Under the pieces are notes generated by a model. That model was not told the origin of the DNA, made no database searches, and saw only the letters and a program-made list of their open reading frames with translations. From Ctena decussata (Eukaryota > Mollusca > Bivalvia > Lucinida > Lucinidae): a stretch of 64,000 nt of DNA. Shown here piece after piece: positions 1-12,800 of the stretch (position 1 is the first letter of the stretch; each line of letters begins with the position of its first letter). The translations under genes were made by a program, and so were the position numbers. The stretch is from positions 23,439,928-23,503,927 of the forward strand of contig OZ022513.1 of NCBI GenBank assembly GCA_963989385.1, read 5' to 3'.

Positions 1-94
1 GCTGATATATCACTGAGGTTTTAAGGCACTGCCCTTTATTAACTCTTTAAGCACCAAACAGCAGACGACAAAATTTACGTCTGCAAAAAATAAA

Positions 95-1437
95 CAAGAG
101 CTGTCGCCTGACAGCATAGCTCGCCTGAATTGGTGCTTGCCCATCACAAAGCCGCTATGGTGGTGTGGACTGCTATGCATAAAACTTCATGCAAGCATGT
201 CCATAATGAAAACACATTTATAAACAAAAGCTATCTCAGAATTAAGTCTTAAAATAAAATTAAAATAAAAAAACTGAAATGAAATTTCAAAGTCCATGAG
301 CTTGAGGTAAAAAAAAACTGACGGGTGGGGGGTGGGGGGGTGGGGGGGGGGGGCTATGTGGACTGCTATGCATAAAACTTCATGCAAGCATGTCCATAAT
401 GAAAACACAAAAGCTATCTCAGAAATAAGTCTTAAAATAAAATTAAAATAAAAAAAATGAAATGAAATTTCAAAGTGCATGAGCTTTAGGTAAAAGAACT
501 GACGGGTAGGGGGGAGAGGGGGGGGGGGACTAGTATGTATCAAAACCCTGAACCATTATCTAACATCAGCCCAAGTATTAGTATCAACTGAGTCCATCAT
601 CGTGGCACTGTGAAATTATGTCTTCATAAATATAAAACTTTAACCAAAATCTTTAAAACACAATTCTAAGTCGTTGACCTTGACTTCAAGGTCACCCAGT
701 GGGGTAAGTATAAGATGTTTTGTAAAAACTCAAAAAAGAGTCTGACATCAGTTCAAGTATAAACTAAATCTCTGCAAAGCATTATGAATCAGTATGCAAT
801 TACAAAACTTTAAAAAAGACAAAAATTTCTTAATTCCCTGACCTTGACATCAAGATCACTGAGCGGGGTTGGGGTAGTACTCTGTAGATCTAACTACAGT
901 GCAAATATAAAAAGAATTCATCTCTGGGTTCAGGAGATATGTGTCTTTAAAAAACTTTAACCAAAACATCCAATCAATAAAAAGACAATATTCCAAGTCC
1001 ATGACCTTGACATCAAGGTCACAGAGGGGGGTGGGGGTAGTACCTTCGAAAACTTTAGACCAATATCTAACTTTAGTGCAAGTATCAAAGGAATCCATCC
1101 ATGGGTTCAGGAGATATTGGGCTTTATAAAACTTTAACCAAAACATCCAGTCCAAAAAAAACACCAATTTTCTAAGTCCATGACCTTGACTTCAAGGTCA
1201 CAGAGTGGGGTGGGGGTGGTACCCTGTTAAACCTTAGACCAATATCTAGCTACAGTGCAAGTATCAAAAGAATCCATTCATGGGTTAAGGAGATATAGGT
1301 CTTTAAAAAACTTTAACCAAAACATCCAATTCGAACGCCGACGCTGACGCGGACGCGGACGCGGACGCTGACGCGGACGCCGACGCCGTGGTGACAACAA
1401 TAGCTCTTCCTGAACTTTCGTTCAGGCGAGCTAAAAA
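95..1437 (-). mobile_element. HINE/pearl-like element, family GACGC, copy 1
   Basis: Read on the minus strand, the 5' end (near 1435) is TTTTTAGCTCGCCTGAA inside a hairpin, followed by a GC-rich hexamer array (GGCGTC-type, 1333-1386). Tandem units of about 165-175 bp come next, each with a TGACCTTGACATCAAGGTCA-like word, and the 3' end has the hairpin GCTGTCAGGCGACAGC then TCTTG at 95. The 13 bp subterminal inverted repeat TAGCTCGCCTGAA / TTCAGGCGAGCTA is exact. This architecture (subterminal inverted repeats, tandem core, 3' hairpin, CTRR-like end) fits Helentron-associated nonautonomous elements and oyster pearl elements. Two G-rich runs lie at 325-352 and 511-529. No coding capacity. Confidence 0.75.
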
Positions 1438-1550
1438 GGACATTTTATACTGAGAATTCAAAGACTAGAGGGCAAAGAGTGTAGATCTACATGAGGCGGC
1501 TCGCTATGAGCCGCCTCATCAGGATCTACACTGTTTTCAAATTATGTTAT
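1438..1550. repeat. small hairpin MITE, copy 1
   Basis: GAATTCAAAGACTAGAGGGC leads into a palindrome with GATGAGGYGGCTC arms (1479-1533) around GCTATGAGC-type centre. The same unit recurs at 1730-1845 and inverted at 38205-38320. Confidence 0.7.
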
Positions 1551-1729
1551 TTTCGTCACTGGTGCTTCAAGTGTTAAACATACAGATTATGTTAGCTTAG
1601 TGGAAGATTAAAATTTATGGGGTCCCAAGATGATAAAAAATCTCTTTAAGGAACACTTTATCCATTAACATGCCAAAAAGCAGACAAGAAAATTTACTTA
1701 GAACTGCAAAATTAAAAAAAAAAAATGGT

Positions 1730-1845
1730 CAAAACTATATCATATTGAGAATTCAAAGACTAAAGGGCAAACAATTCAGATCTAGATGAGGTGGCTCATG
1801 ATGAGCCACCTCATCCGGATCTACACTGTTTTGCAAATTCATCTA
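1730..1845. repeat. small hairpin MITE, copy 2
   Basis: GAATTCAAAGACTAAAGGGC followed by the palindrome ATGAGGTGGCTCATGATGAG and its other arm, ending in ATCTACACTGTTTTGC. Same family as 1438-1550. The stretch 1846-2200 holds no recognisable feature. Confidence 0.7.
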
Positions 1846-2200
1846 TTTTTGTTTTTAACGGCATACCCTAAATATTGAAACACCTTAACCAATGACTATT
1901 TTTCCTAAACTGTGAACACTTAATTTCAAAATATGGCAATGTGTTGTTGAACAAGAGCTGTTAGAGGAGACACTGCCCGCCCCAAGGCTCAGTGCCTTGC
2001 TGAAACGCAAATGCATAATAAAAAGCTGCTGCCTATACTGTGGTGACAATACCCAAAGCTTTTTCTGCATATTTTCTAAAGAAAACACTTTTTTTTTATC
2101 TTCCTTCTTGGTTTCCTACATAGCCCTACTAGTATGTGTCAAATCAGGAAAGAATTTGCTCCTAGGGGAGAACTTACCTATAGATTGGAGGCAAAAATAA

Positions 2201-2476
2201 CAAGAGCTGTCGCCTGAGAGCTGTCGCCTGACAGCATAGCTCGCCTGAATAAGTGCATGCCCACGACACAGTTGCTATGGTGGTGTGGACTGCTAGGCAT
2301 AAACCTTCAAAGAAGCATGTCCATAATGACAACACATTTATAAACAAACGCTATCTCAGAAATAAGTCTTAAAATAAAATAAAAATAAAAAAAAATCCAC
2401 ATGAAATTTCAAAGTCCATGAGCTTGAAGACAAAGAACTAAGGGGTAGAGGGGTAAGGGGTGGGGTGTGTGTGTGT

Positions 2477-2507
<31 letters not shown>

Positions 2508-3414
2508 GGGGGGCTAGGATGTATCAAAACCTTGAACCATTATCCAGTATCAGTCCAAGTATTAGTATCAACTGGGTCCATTGTGGCCCTGTGAAATTGT
2601 CTTATAAATATATAACTTTAACCAAAATCTTGTAGACAAAATTCAAAGTTGATAACCTTGACATCAAGGTCATCCAGTGGGGTAAGTATATAGTGTTTTG
2701 TAAAAACTCAAAAGTGTCTAACATCAGTTCAAGTGTAAACTAAATCTCTGTCAAGCATTATGGATCAGTATGCAATTAGAACACTTTAATAAAGACCAAA
2801 TTTCCTAAGTCCCTGACCTTGACATCAAGGTCACTGAGCGGGGTTGGGGTAGTACTATGTAAAAGTTTATACTAATATATAACTACAGTGCAAATATAAA
2901 AAGAATTCATCTATGGGCTCAAGAGATATGTGTCTTTCAAAAACTTTAACCAAAACATCCAATCAATAAAAGGACAATTTTCTAAGTCCATGACCTTGAC
3001 ATCAAGGTCACTGAGGGGGGTGTGGGGGTAGTACCTTGGAAAACTTTGAACCAATATCTAACTATAGTGCAAGTATCAAAGAAATCCATCTATGGGTTAA
3101 GGAGATATTGGGCTTTATAAAATGTTAACCAAAACATCCAGTCCAAAAAATTCCCAATTTTCTAAGTCCATGACCTTGACATCAAGGTCACAAAGTGGGG
3201 TGGGGGTGGTACCCTGTTAAACTTTGGACCAATATCTAACTACAGTGCAAGTATCAAAAGAATCCATCCATGGGTTAGGGAGATATAGGTCTTTAAAAAA
3301 CTTTAACCAAAACATCCAATCCGGACGCCGACGCTGACGCGGACGCTGACGCGGACGCCGACGCCAAGGTGACAACAATAGCTCTTCCTGAACTTTCGTT
3401 CAGGCGAGCTAAAA
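2201..3414 (-). mobile_element. HINE/pearl-like element, family GACGC, copy 2
   Basis: Same termini and tandem units as copy 1. The 3' end is doubled (GAGCTGTCGCCTGA twice at 2205-2234). Contains (TG)n followed by a long G run at 2464-2513 and a shorter GACGCN hexamer array near 3322-3365. Oriented minus, like copies 1 and 3. Confidence 0.78.
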
Positions 3415-3537
3415 ATGACAGATTTGTTTCCCTCGAATGTAAACCTTTTTACCTTCATGTGTTTTTCTAGAGAGTTTTTCTTGAAATTTGATCACATCAA
3501 ATATGCCCTATATCTTAGAGCTCAATATACGGTAATA

Positions 3538-3743
3538 TCCAGAGCTCCAGCAAAGAAGGGGAAACAGGGACAATTGAAAGATAGTTTTTCTTATTTCCCA
3601 AAGAAAACAAATGTTGTGACCCCTCATTTGAACCATCTCGATGAGACGGTTCCAAAGATGGGTCACATAATATGTTTTTATGGAAAAATAGTGATAATTA
3701 TCACTGAATTATCTCTGTTACCCCCTCTTATCTGAAGCACTGA
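3538..3743. mobile_element. foldback MITE family A (GAGCTCTAGATAAGAGGG ends), diverged copy
   Basis: Inverted arms CAGAGCTCCAGCAAAG... and ...CTCTTATCTGAAGCACTG, with GTGACCCCTCATTTGAACC and GATGAGACGGTTC around the centre and ATTATC near the ends. Family members in this window: 4062-4272, 8139-8153 plus 9490-9674, 29191-29354, 30071-30270, 39812-39868 (fragment), 42810-42955, 52105-52320. Confidence 0.75.
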
Positions 3744-3772
3744 TATCATTGTAATTTCCATGTTTTACTCAC

Positions 3773-3878
3773 CTGAGAAGTCAGCAACGGAAGTAAACTG
3801 AGCCTCACCATCAACACAGTCATCAGGATGACAATAAAACAGAACTCCTGAGGCCCCTCTTTTCTCTGCTAGTTGCAC
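3773..3878 (-). CDS. NAALAD2-like: NAALADase-like exon 4 (PA-like domain, last exon in window)
   Basis: Acceptor TACTTGCAG, donor CAG|GTGAGT. It encodes VQLAEKRGASGVLFYCHPDD followed by CVDGEAQFTSVADFS and one extra base. It aligns with GCPII NAQLAGAKGVILYSDPADY. The exon that should follow (GWNLPGGGVQRG-like) is not found between here and the left edge, so the gene continues outside the window. Confidence 0.87.
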
Positions 3879-6800
3879 CTGCAAGTACAAAAACAAAGCA
3901 AGCTCTAGTGCTGCTACAGATTGAGAGTGACTTTTGGTTAAATTTACTGCCCACTCAACAGTATTTTAGCCAATGGAAGGTGATCAAAAAAGGCTGTGTG
4001 CAATGGAACCCCTTTTATGGTAGAAAAGATTTCTACCTCCAGCAGAATTTAAACTGGTGACCCAGAGCTCTAGATAAGAGGGCGTATTTGATGATAATTA
4101 AGGATAATTTTTTTTTATTTCTCATTGAAACCATATGTTGTGACCCCTCATTTGAACTGTCTCGTCAAGACGATTCAGGTGAGGGGTCACAACATATGTT
4201 TTTATGCAGAATTAACAAAAATTATCCCTCATTATCACCAAATACTCCCTCTTATCTAGAGCTCTGCTGGTCTACTAGTTTGACTGTCCATTGCTTTACC
4301 TATTAAGCTACTGGGGCACCTTTCTTGAGCTGTAATAATTCAAGAAAGTGAAATCTATCAGAACTGCCTCACACAGGGATGCCCAAACCACAATTCTTCA
4401 TCTTATCATTGCTCTCAGAATGTCTGGCGAAAAGGAAAGTACAGACTCTAAGGTTAAATAAGAACACAGTAAGCTGGCTTGAATGAGAGCTGCCAATGAA
4501 ATGAAGAGACAGATGGATGCATAACTTGTGATTTTACATCCTTTCCAACAAGTTTTTCTGTCATACATGTATCAGGATGATAGGAGGGTTATAATGACAG
4601 GTTGTGTGCAATGAAACTATAGTTGAAAATATTTAACCCATTGAGCTAAGAGACCTCAATACAAAATGAACAGAAATTGTCTCAACTATTATCCAACTCC
4701 AAACCTCACATGTAGACCTACAGACTTAACATCATAAACATACAGGTATTTTAACGACTAACTATATTTTAACCACCCCACAACACTGATTTAATCTCTG
4801 CCTGAATAGGCCTATAAGGTTACTGTCGGGTAGACTGTATGTCTTTTAATTGCCATATCAAATGTCAACTTTTTGCACCAACTGCATTTATGCATGGTTT
4901 ATCATTATAATAATAAAATGCTAGTTAAAACTAGAGCAACTGAGCAGGGGCTCATATACAGGGGTGTAATAAGACATTGATGATTTATGATAGTGGTTGC
5001 CTTGATAATGCAATAATTTATGATAGTGTTAACAGTTTTCAACTATCGATAACTATAATCGCCGATAACTATAATCGCTGATAGTGCATTCAACTATCGA
5101 TAGTTTTGATAGTTCTTGTTCATGTAGATTTTAACCTTGTGGACTGCATTTCGAAGCCCATCTTCCACACAAGTATCAGGATAGGTATCCACAGGGTATA
5201 ATCGATTCCGCCAATTTTCGCTTCCTGCAGAGACTATACATCATATACATATTTGGCTTCCGCCAAGACTGTCCACTAACTCTTGCTTCCTGCCAAGACT
5301 TCTGTACATAATAAATGGCTTCCTGCAGAGACTGTCTGCGTGATTCTGCCTCCTGCCATGGCTCTCGGCAGGAAGCAGAATCACGCGGATAGTCTCGGCA
5401 GGAAGCCATTTTCGAGGACAGTAGTCCCTGCAGGAAGCAAGAGTGCTCGGACAGTCTCGGCGGAAAGCCACGGCAGAAAGCAGAATCACGCGGACAGTCT
5501 CTGCAGGAAGCCATTTATCATGTACAGAAGTCTTGGCAGGAAGCAAGAGTTCGCGGACAGTCTCGGTGGAAGCCAAATATGATGTACAGTCTCTGCAGGA
5601 AGCGAAAATTGGCAGAATCGATTATACCCTGTGGTATCTGCTTTCTACATAAAAAGTTGCATTAAGATGTTGAAAGCTTACATTCAAAGAAAGGAGGTTA
5701 AAAACGCAAATGGCAAAGTTGCCTCCCCTGAAGTGAAAGTGTACCTGACCCAATATATAGGGATTAACAATACACAGAGGATAAGATCAGTCAATTGCAC
5801 AGTAAACACAACTTCTGATTGAGCGGATCATGCTGATAAGATCAGTATTCAAGACTTGCTTGAATTTGTGGTATCTTTCTTATTGTATTGAAAGAAAAAG
5901 GTATTTATCAAGGACAAATTGCTTTTACTCATCTTAACAAAGAAACGATCCCTATTTCAAGTATTGGTACGGATATTTTCATTTAAGATTACGTTTAATA
6001 ATGGCATTTGAAGTAATTGGCAACATTTAGCTTATTTTTAGAATATATTCAGAATTTCTACCTTTTTTCCAACAAAGGTGTAAATGAGGATTTTCACAAT
6101 GCTATGGATAAGCAATACAAAACTAACTGCATGGCCCTTTTGCTCTTCAATAGCAAACAGTTCTGTTTGGCAGTGTTTATAGTTTGTATAAATTCAGTTC
6201 AGTGAACTAAGGTGCATTTTCCCACCATTTTCTAGCTTACTGTATACCATAACATTGTTAGATAATGCAAATCTGTCAAAACATTTTTGGAAATTATAAC
6301 ATTTGCAATTCAAAACATGCAACTTGTAATCACTTGCATTTGTATGATTTGAAGTACTGCACAAACTATAAAAATTGGGACACCTGTTGGTATGTGTGCC
6401 CTCTGAAGACCCAGACCAAACTGATCAGAGGCTGCCCTGGTTGTTATTCTACATTATGCCTGTTCTGACATGACCACGATTTGTGTTGCAAACAATAAAT
6501 ATTCAGATCAGGCTGGACACAGGTGCCCTGACAAAGACCTGAAAGATGCCTTATTCCGTCCATGTCCCACATTTGACATTTGCAGTAATCTTGAGATAAA
6601 ATCTTGTATTCTTTTGATTCTTTTGATAATACTTAATGATAGTGACATAAAATCATGTCACAACTCTTAAATTCCTTGATTTGAATTTCTGATTTGGATT
6701 GAAAATAAAAGTTTGTCAATATTGCATTTACCATAACTACTGCATTACCTTTACCAGTAACTAGCTATGGCATAGCCCTAAAATTTGAGCAAAATGATTT

Positions 6801-9800
6801 TACCACGCAAAGATTTGTAACTGTTGTAATGAAATTTTAATGTTCATTTAGGTCAACTACTTACTCGATATATAAATAATAGACAGAAGATCCTGATCTG
6901 ACAGGCAGTCTATTCTGGGTTTGCACAATTAGCTTAGGTATTCTTTAAAGTAAATACATGTACATCTGTAATGTATGGTATAGATTTTTAGTAATCTGAC
7001 ATGCAACAAGACTTGTCCACAAACAGGGGTAGCTCACCTGACAACGCCTTGCCCATCACACTGAAAACCTTTAAGGTATATAATGCCCAGAATGCTGATG
7101 CTGGAATTAGTGCAATATTCTTCACATATTTTTGTATACATAAAAATAAATCATATTTCAGGCTAATCTGAGCTGTACAAGAAATTAACCTTTAGCAGGC
7201 TGAATTCAAGTATCAGTAGACAGAACTTTAGAATATTTTTTGCAGAGGGTAGGGCTTGACATTTGAGTCAAATCGTCACGCAAGGAGATGATTTGAATTC
7301 AATGTCAATCTGACACTCCTTTCTGTGTAAAATAAGAATGTTATACAAATTTGTCTGCTCAATTTACCTAAATTTACAGCATGTTAAAGGTTAATATAAC
7401 TGATAATTCATGTTTTTTTACAACTAACTAACCTTTCTTGAATCTGTTGATTTTCCTTGTCTGATCAGAACTAAGGCACCAGTCACACTAGTATTGATGG
7501 TCCGTAGCTGTAGATAATCCAGATATTCTCCATATCCTGCATACACCAACCTCCCCTGGAAAGAAATCTCATCAAATCATCTACAGCAAATGATCATCAC
7601 GGTTAGTGCTAACAAACATCAACATTCAGGCACTGGCAGACAAATTAATAAATTTGTCAGAAGTACATGTGCTTATGTAGAACTTTATATATGACAGGAC
7701 TTTTTCTCTTTCAAAACAACTCCAAAAATCTAGATACATCTTATAAGATGGCTCTAGATTTTTTTTTTGATGTTTTGTATGGGAAAAATCCAACTTACCG
7801 AAAAGCAGAATTACACCAGCATGGCCCGGAGGTTATACATATAAAACTTGAGTACATTCTCAAACTCAAAATAAAGCACACTGATTGGCTGCTTCTGAGC
7901 ACATGCTCGGAAGCGGCCAATCATTGTGCTTTATTTTGAGCTTCAGATTATTCCCAAGTTTTATATCCTCGAACCCCGATTTAGAAAGTTGGAATCATTC
8001 TAGAGGGAAACCCCTGTCTTATAACCATTTAAATACAGTAAATCGGATGCAGTGATAGATCTGGTCACTGATCAAAATGGAAAGGACCCTTTCAAATCAT
8101 GAAACTCAATAGAAGGACAATACAATTCCATAATGATTCAGAGCTCTAATTAACAAGAGCTGTCGCCTGACAGCATAGCTCGCCTGAATTGGTGCTTGCC
8201 CATCACACAGTCGCTATGGTGGTGTGGACTGCTATGCATAAAACTTCAGGCAAGCATGTGCATAATGACAACACGTTTATAAACAAAAGCTATCTCAGAA
8301 ATAAGTGTTAAAATAAAATTAAAATAAAAAAAAATCCACATGAAATTTCAAAGTCCATGAGCTTAAGGTCAAAGAACCTTAGGTAGGGGGTGGTGGGAGG
8401 GGGGAGGCAGGATGTATCAAAACCCTGAACAATTATCTAACATCAGTCCAAGTATATTAGTATCAACTGAGTCCATCGTGGCACTGTGAAATTATGTCTT
8501 CATAAATATAAAACTTAAACCAAAATCTTTAAAACAAAATTCTAAGTCGATGACCTTGACTTAAAGGTCATCCAATGGGGTAAGTATATAGTATTTTGTA
8601 AAACTCAAAAAAGTGTCTAACATCAGTTCCAGTGTAAACTATATCTCTGCCAAGCATTATGAATCAGTATAAAATTAGAAAACTTTAATAAAGACAAAAA
8701 TTTCCTAAGTCCCTGACCTTGACATCAAGGTCACTGAGCGGGGTTGGGGTAGTACTCAGTAAACTTTGAACTAATATCTAATTACAGTGCAAATATCAAA
8801 AGAATTCATTCATGGGTTCAGGAGATATGGGTCTTTAAAGTTTTAATAAGGACAAAAATTTCCTGAGTCCCTGACCTTGACATCAAGGTCACTGAGCGGG
8901 GTTGGGGTAGTACTCTGTAAAACTTTGAACTAATATCTAACTACAGTGCAAATATCAAAAGAATTCATTTATGGGTTGAGGAGATATGGGTCTTTAAAAA
9001 ACTTTAACCAAAACAGTCAATCAATAAAAAGTCAATTTTCTAAGTCCATGACCTTGACATCAAGGTCACTGAGGGGGGTGGGGGTAATATCTTGGAAAAC
9101 TTTGGACCAATATCTAACTACAGTGCAAGTATCAAAGGAATCCATCGATGGGTTAAGAAGATATAGTGCTTTAAAAAACTTTAACCAAAACATCCAGTCC
9201 AAAAAAACTCCCAATTTTCTAAGTCCATGACCTTGACATCAAGGTCACTGAGAGGGGTGGGGGTGGTACCCTGTTAAACATTGGACCAATATCTAACTAC
9301 AGTGCAAGTATCAAAAGAATCCATCCATGGGTTTAGGAGATATAGGTCTTTAAAAAACTTTAACCAAAACATCCAATCCGGACGCCGACGCGGACGCTGA
9401 CGCGGACGCTGACGCTGACGCGGACGCTGACGCCGACGCCAAGGTGACAACAATAGCTCTTCCTGAACTTTCGTTCAGGCGAGCTAAAAAGGGATAATTT
9501 GGTGATATTTAGGGATAATTTTTGCTAATTCTGCATAAAAACATATGTTGTAACCCCTCATCTGAACCATCTCGACGAGACGGTTCAGATGAGGGTTACA
9601 ACATATGGTTTCAATGAGAAATAAAAAAAAATTATCCCTCAATTATCATCAAAACCCCTCTTATCTAGAGCTCTGTGATTGTACAAAAGATGTTGCCTTT
9701 CAGCAAAATGTCACACACAGGGCTTAACTTAAAAACGTGACAAAGCTTATTTCACTGCCACAGCCACCAGAAAAGTAATACATATTACATTCTGCTAGGT

Positions 9801-12800
9801 GTAGGCTAAGTGTTAAAGATAATTGAGCCGGGACACTAGAAAACCAATAAAGTGGTTGTGCCCCAATCCCAGACTCAGATCAGCCTGGGCATCCGCTACA
9901 TGGAGGTAGCTTAGACTCTTAGCTACCCTTTAAGCGCTTAGGTAAGACTTTCATTAGACTCACTAGATGGATGCCCAGGCTGATCTGAGTCTGCACTTTG
10001 TGCACAACCACTTTGATGGTTTTCTCGTGTAGTGGCTCAAATGTATTTTACATTCAAATTCTGAAGAACATAGTATAGAGCTTCAGGAAAAGAGACTCCA
10101 TGGTATATGCCGCGACTCAACAAAACCAACAAAGTGGCATGTGCATGTGCACCCAGCAAAGACAGATCAGCCTGGGCAATGGCATCTGACAAGTCTGATC
10201 AGAGTGTTTGATTTCAGCATGGAAGTAGCCCAGACCCTTAGTCCAGCTCCGGACCGAAATTATTTCAGAAACATTTAGTTTCTAATTTGGTGAAATTTGA
10301 TTGTTTCTAGGTATTTTCCGGCCCAGAGCTGGGCTACCCAGACCCTTAGCTACCCTTTTAGCACACAGGGAAGACTCTGATCAAACTGGGTGGCTGCCCA
10401 GGCTGATCTGAGTCTTCAATGGGCTCAGATGCCACTTTGGTTGGTTTTTTGTCCACTCAATTATTGGCCTCCCATTAGACCCACCAAGCCAAAGCATATT
10501 AAGTTGTGTTTACAGAACAATTGTCCCAGAAGTATCATCTAATTTGTTGCCTAGAAATTGTTAGACAATTACACCAAATGGTAGAATCAATAGTTAACTA
10601 TTACACCTTTGTTTACCTCTAACATTTGACAGATGTTTTCTGTAATTAACCAAATATACTGACACCTTAGTTATAGTTACTGTATTAACTGTATTAACTT
10701 GTTCTTGAACAAGCTGACTTTACTTTTCCCTGATGCATAAAAAATTGCTGGTACATAGTCTGACCCAGTTCTGACAGCCTGTGTATAGGAACAGTCTATT
10801 TTTCAGAACATAAGATGGATTTTTCCAGCCCAAAACAACCCCGAAAATCTAGATCTGGGCATGTTCAAAAAAAATGTGACCGAAGCATTTCAGAGCATTT
10901 AAAGAAAACAGGGCTTTAATATTACATTATCTTTGTTGCTGAAGATGTATCATGTCGCCTTGAAGATACCTGCCAAAATTCATTGAAATAGTTTGAGTAA
11001 TAAAAAAGTTACGGTCAAAAATATAGCCAAAAAACTCAGGAGTGTAACGCTTTTTGTGTGACATTTTTTTGACTACAGAATTTTCTGCCTGCAATTTTAC
11101 AAAACTCTGCTGGTTACCATACCTGTTAGCCATCTGTTTGACTTTCAAGTCCTTTGGGCTGCATGAAAATTTAAGATTTATGTCCTTTCATCATCACCCA
11201 TGAAAAAAGTAAGGCTAAACTCAACAGCACTATGCTGAATTTCTGGTGCACCAAAAAAGAAGAAGTTCTCATGTAAATGGATGTCATTTTTATATTTGAG
11301 GCTTCTAATCTCTATAACATGGTCTGAAACATTGAATAAACATGGTATATTGTATTGCAAATTTTCCAGTTGCTGTGCCAGCATTCATCTCAGAATGTAA
11401 ACCACTTCTTCTCAAGTACCCCTTGAACTCAGGAGTGTAACATTTGTCATTTGAAACCCCATAACTTTTTCCAGGGGTAGATTTAGTCAACTCTCATGCC
11501 ATGTATGAAAAGTCATTGACCCATCATGGTAATTGGTACACAGGTAGTCTTCATCTTGGCTCTTATTTTCTTCATACGTACCATTTAAGCCACTCAGGAG
11601 TGTAACACTTTTTTGTAAAAAGACAAAAATAGCTTATTTCTTTACCACAAGCAGTGTTATTTTCATTTATTAGGCACATACATGAAGACCAAGCCCCCCT
11701 CAAGCAATTTTGGAACATAAATTTAACTTCTAAACGTAAATAAAGCTGTACTGCCATAAAAATGACCAAAAGTTGAAGATTTTGAGATTCCATTATCTTC
11801 ATATCTATCACTATGAGGCATTCCAAATAATATTCTTACATGGCTATCAAGTGTTTTGTGAAAAATGATAAGATAAAAGTGACCAAGATAATGATATTAT
11901 GTGATTTAATTTGGGTTTTGTTATGATGTGTATTGCACAAGGTGTTACACTCCTGAGCACTTTAAGTTTAATGCCATTCTGGACACTTTTTCTTCCTCTA
12001 CACCAACATATTTGGATTAATTCATGATAAATATACTGTTTCCAACATCTGAAAATGTTTTTTGATGCAGTGCCATCTGTTTTGATAAGATTTTGAGGTT
12101 AATTATATTTTAGGAAGAGACATTTTCTACTGATCTGTAATGTGACCATCAGCTTCTGAAACTGGTATGGAACTTTATTTCTATAATGTCTTTGGTAAAC
12201 AGGTGATGATACTCAGGTAAAGAAAACTGTTCATTTTCCAAAAGAAAGAGTGAAGAAGAAATCAATCAAATTCAGTATTTGTTTGATTCGTGTGCATTTA
12301 GACAGCCGATTAGCAAATATATTATGGCACACCCAAGCACTGAGTTACCAGATATGATTTTAGATTTTCCTATAGCAATGAGTGCAAGTTGCATTTATAG
12401 TGAAGACAACATCATAATGGAATCTAAAGGCAGAATATTCAACTTTTTTGTACAGTACCAACAAATGGCTGAAAAGTGTTACACTCCTGAGCAACAGACC
12501 AAGTTTTCTTGTTAAAAAGGCCAATAAATTTTGAAAAAAAAATGATGTTAACAATATGCAGTCAGTGTTACTTTATTGCATAGAGCACTTAATCAATGAT
12601 TTAAGTTCTTGTGATGCTAATTCCAGCAGTTTTAAAATAATACTCAGGAGTGTAACACATTCCTTGAAACTTTTAGCACATTTTTGACATAGCATTACCA
12701 CTACCAGTATGTTTTTATATCAACAATCATTCTCTAGATTAGTTCTCTATTCATATGCCATTATCCCAATGCACATTTTATTGAGTCACAGCCAAGTAAA

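Noticed and set aside
5176..5652. Several overlapping frames on both strands rich in RDC and GRKQ repeats
   Set aside because: All derive from the foldback palindrome and its repeated word; frames on both strands mirror each other.
10927..12515. Frames sharing a KCYTPE motif, considered as a repeated protein domain
   Set aside because: The shared residues come only from the 15-mer; flanking residues do not align and the copies lie on both strands.
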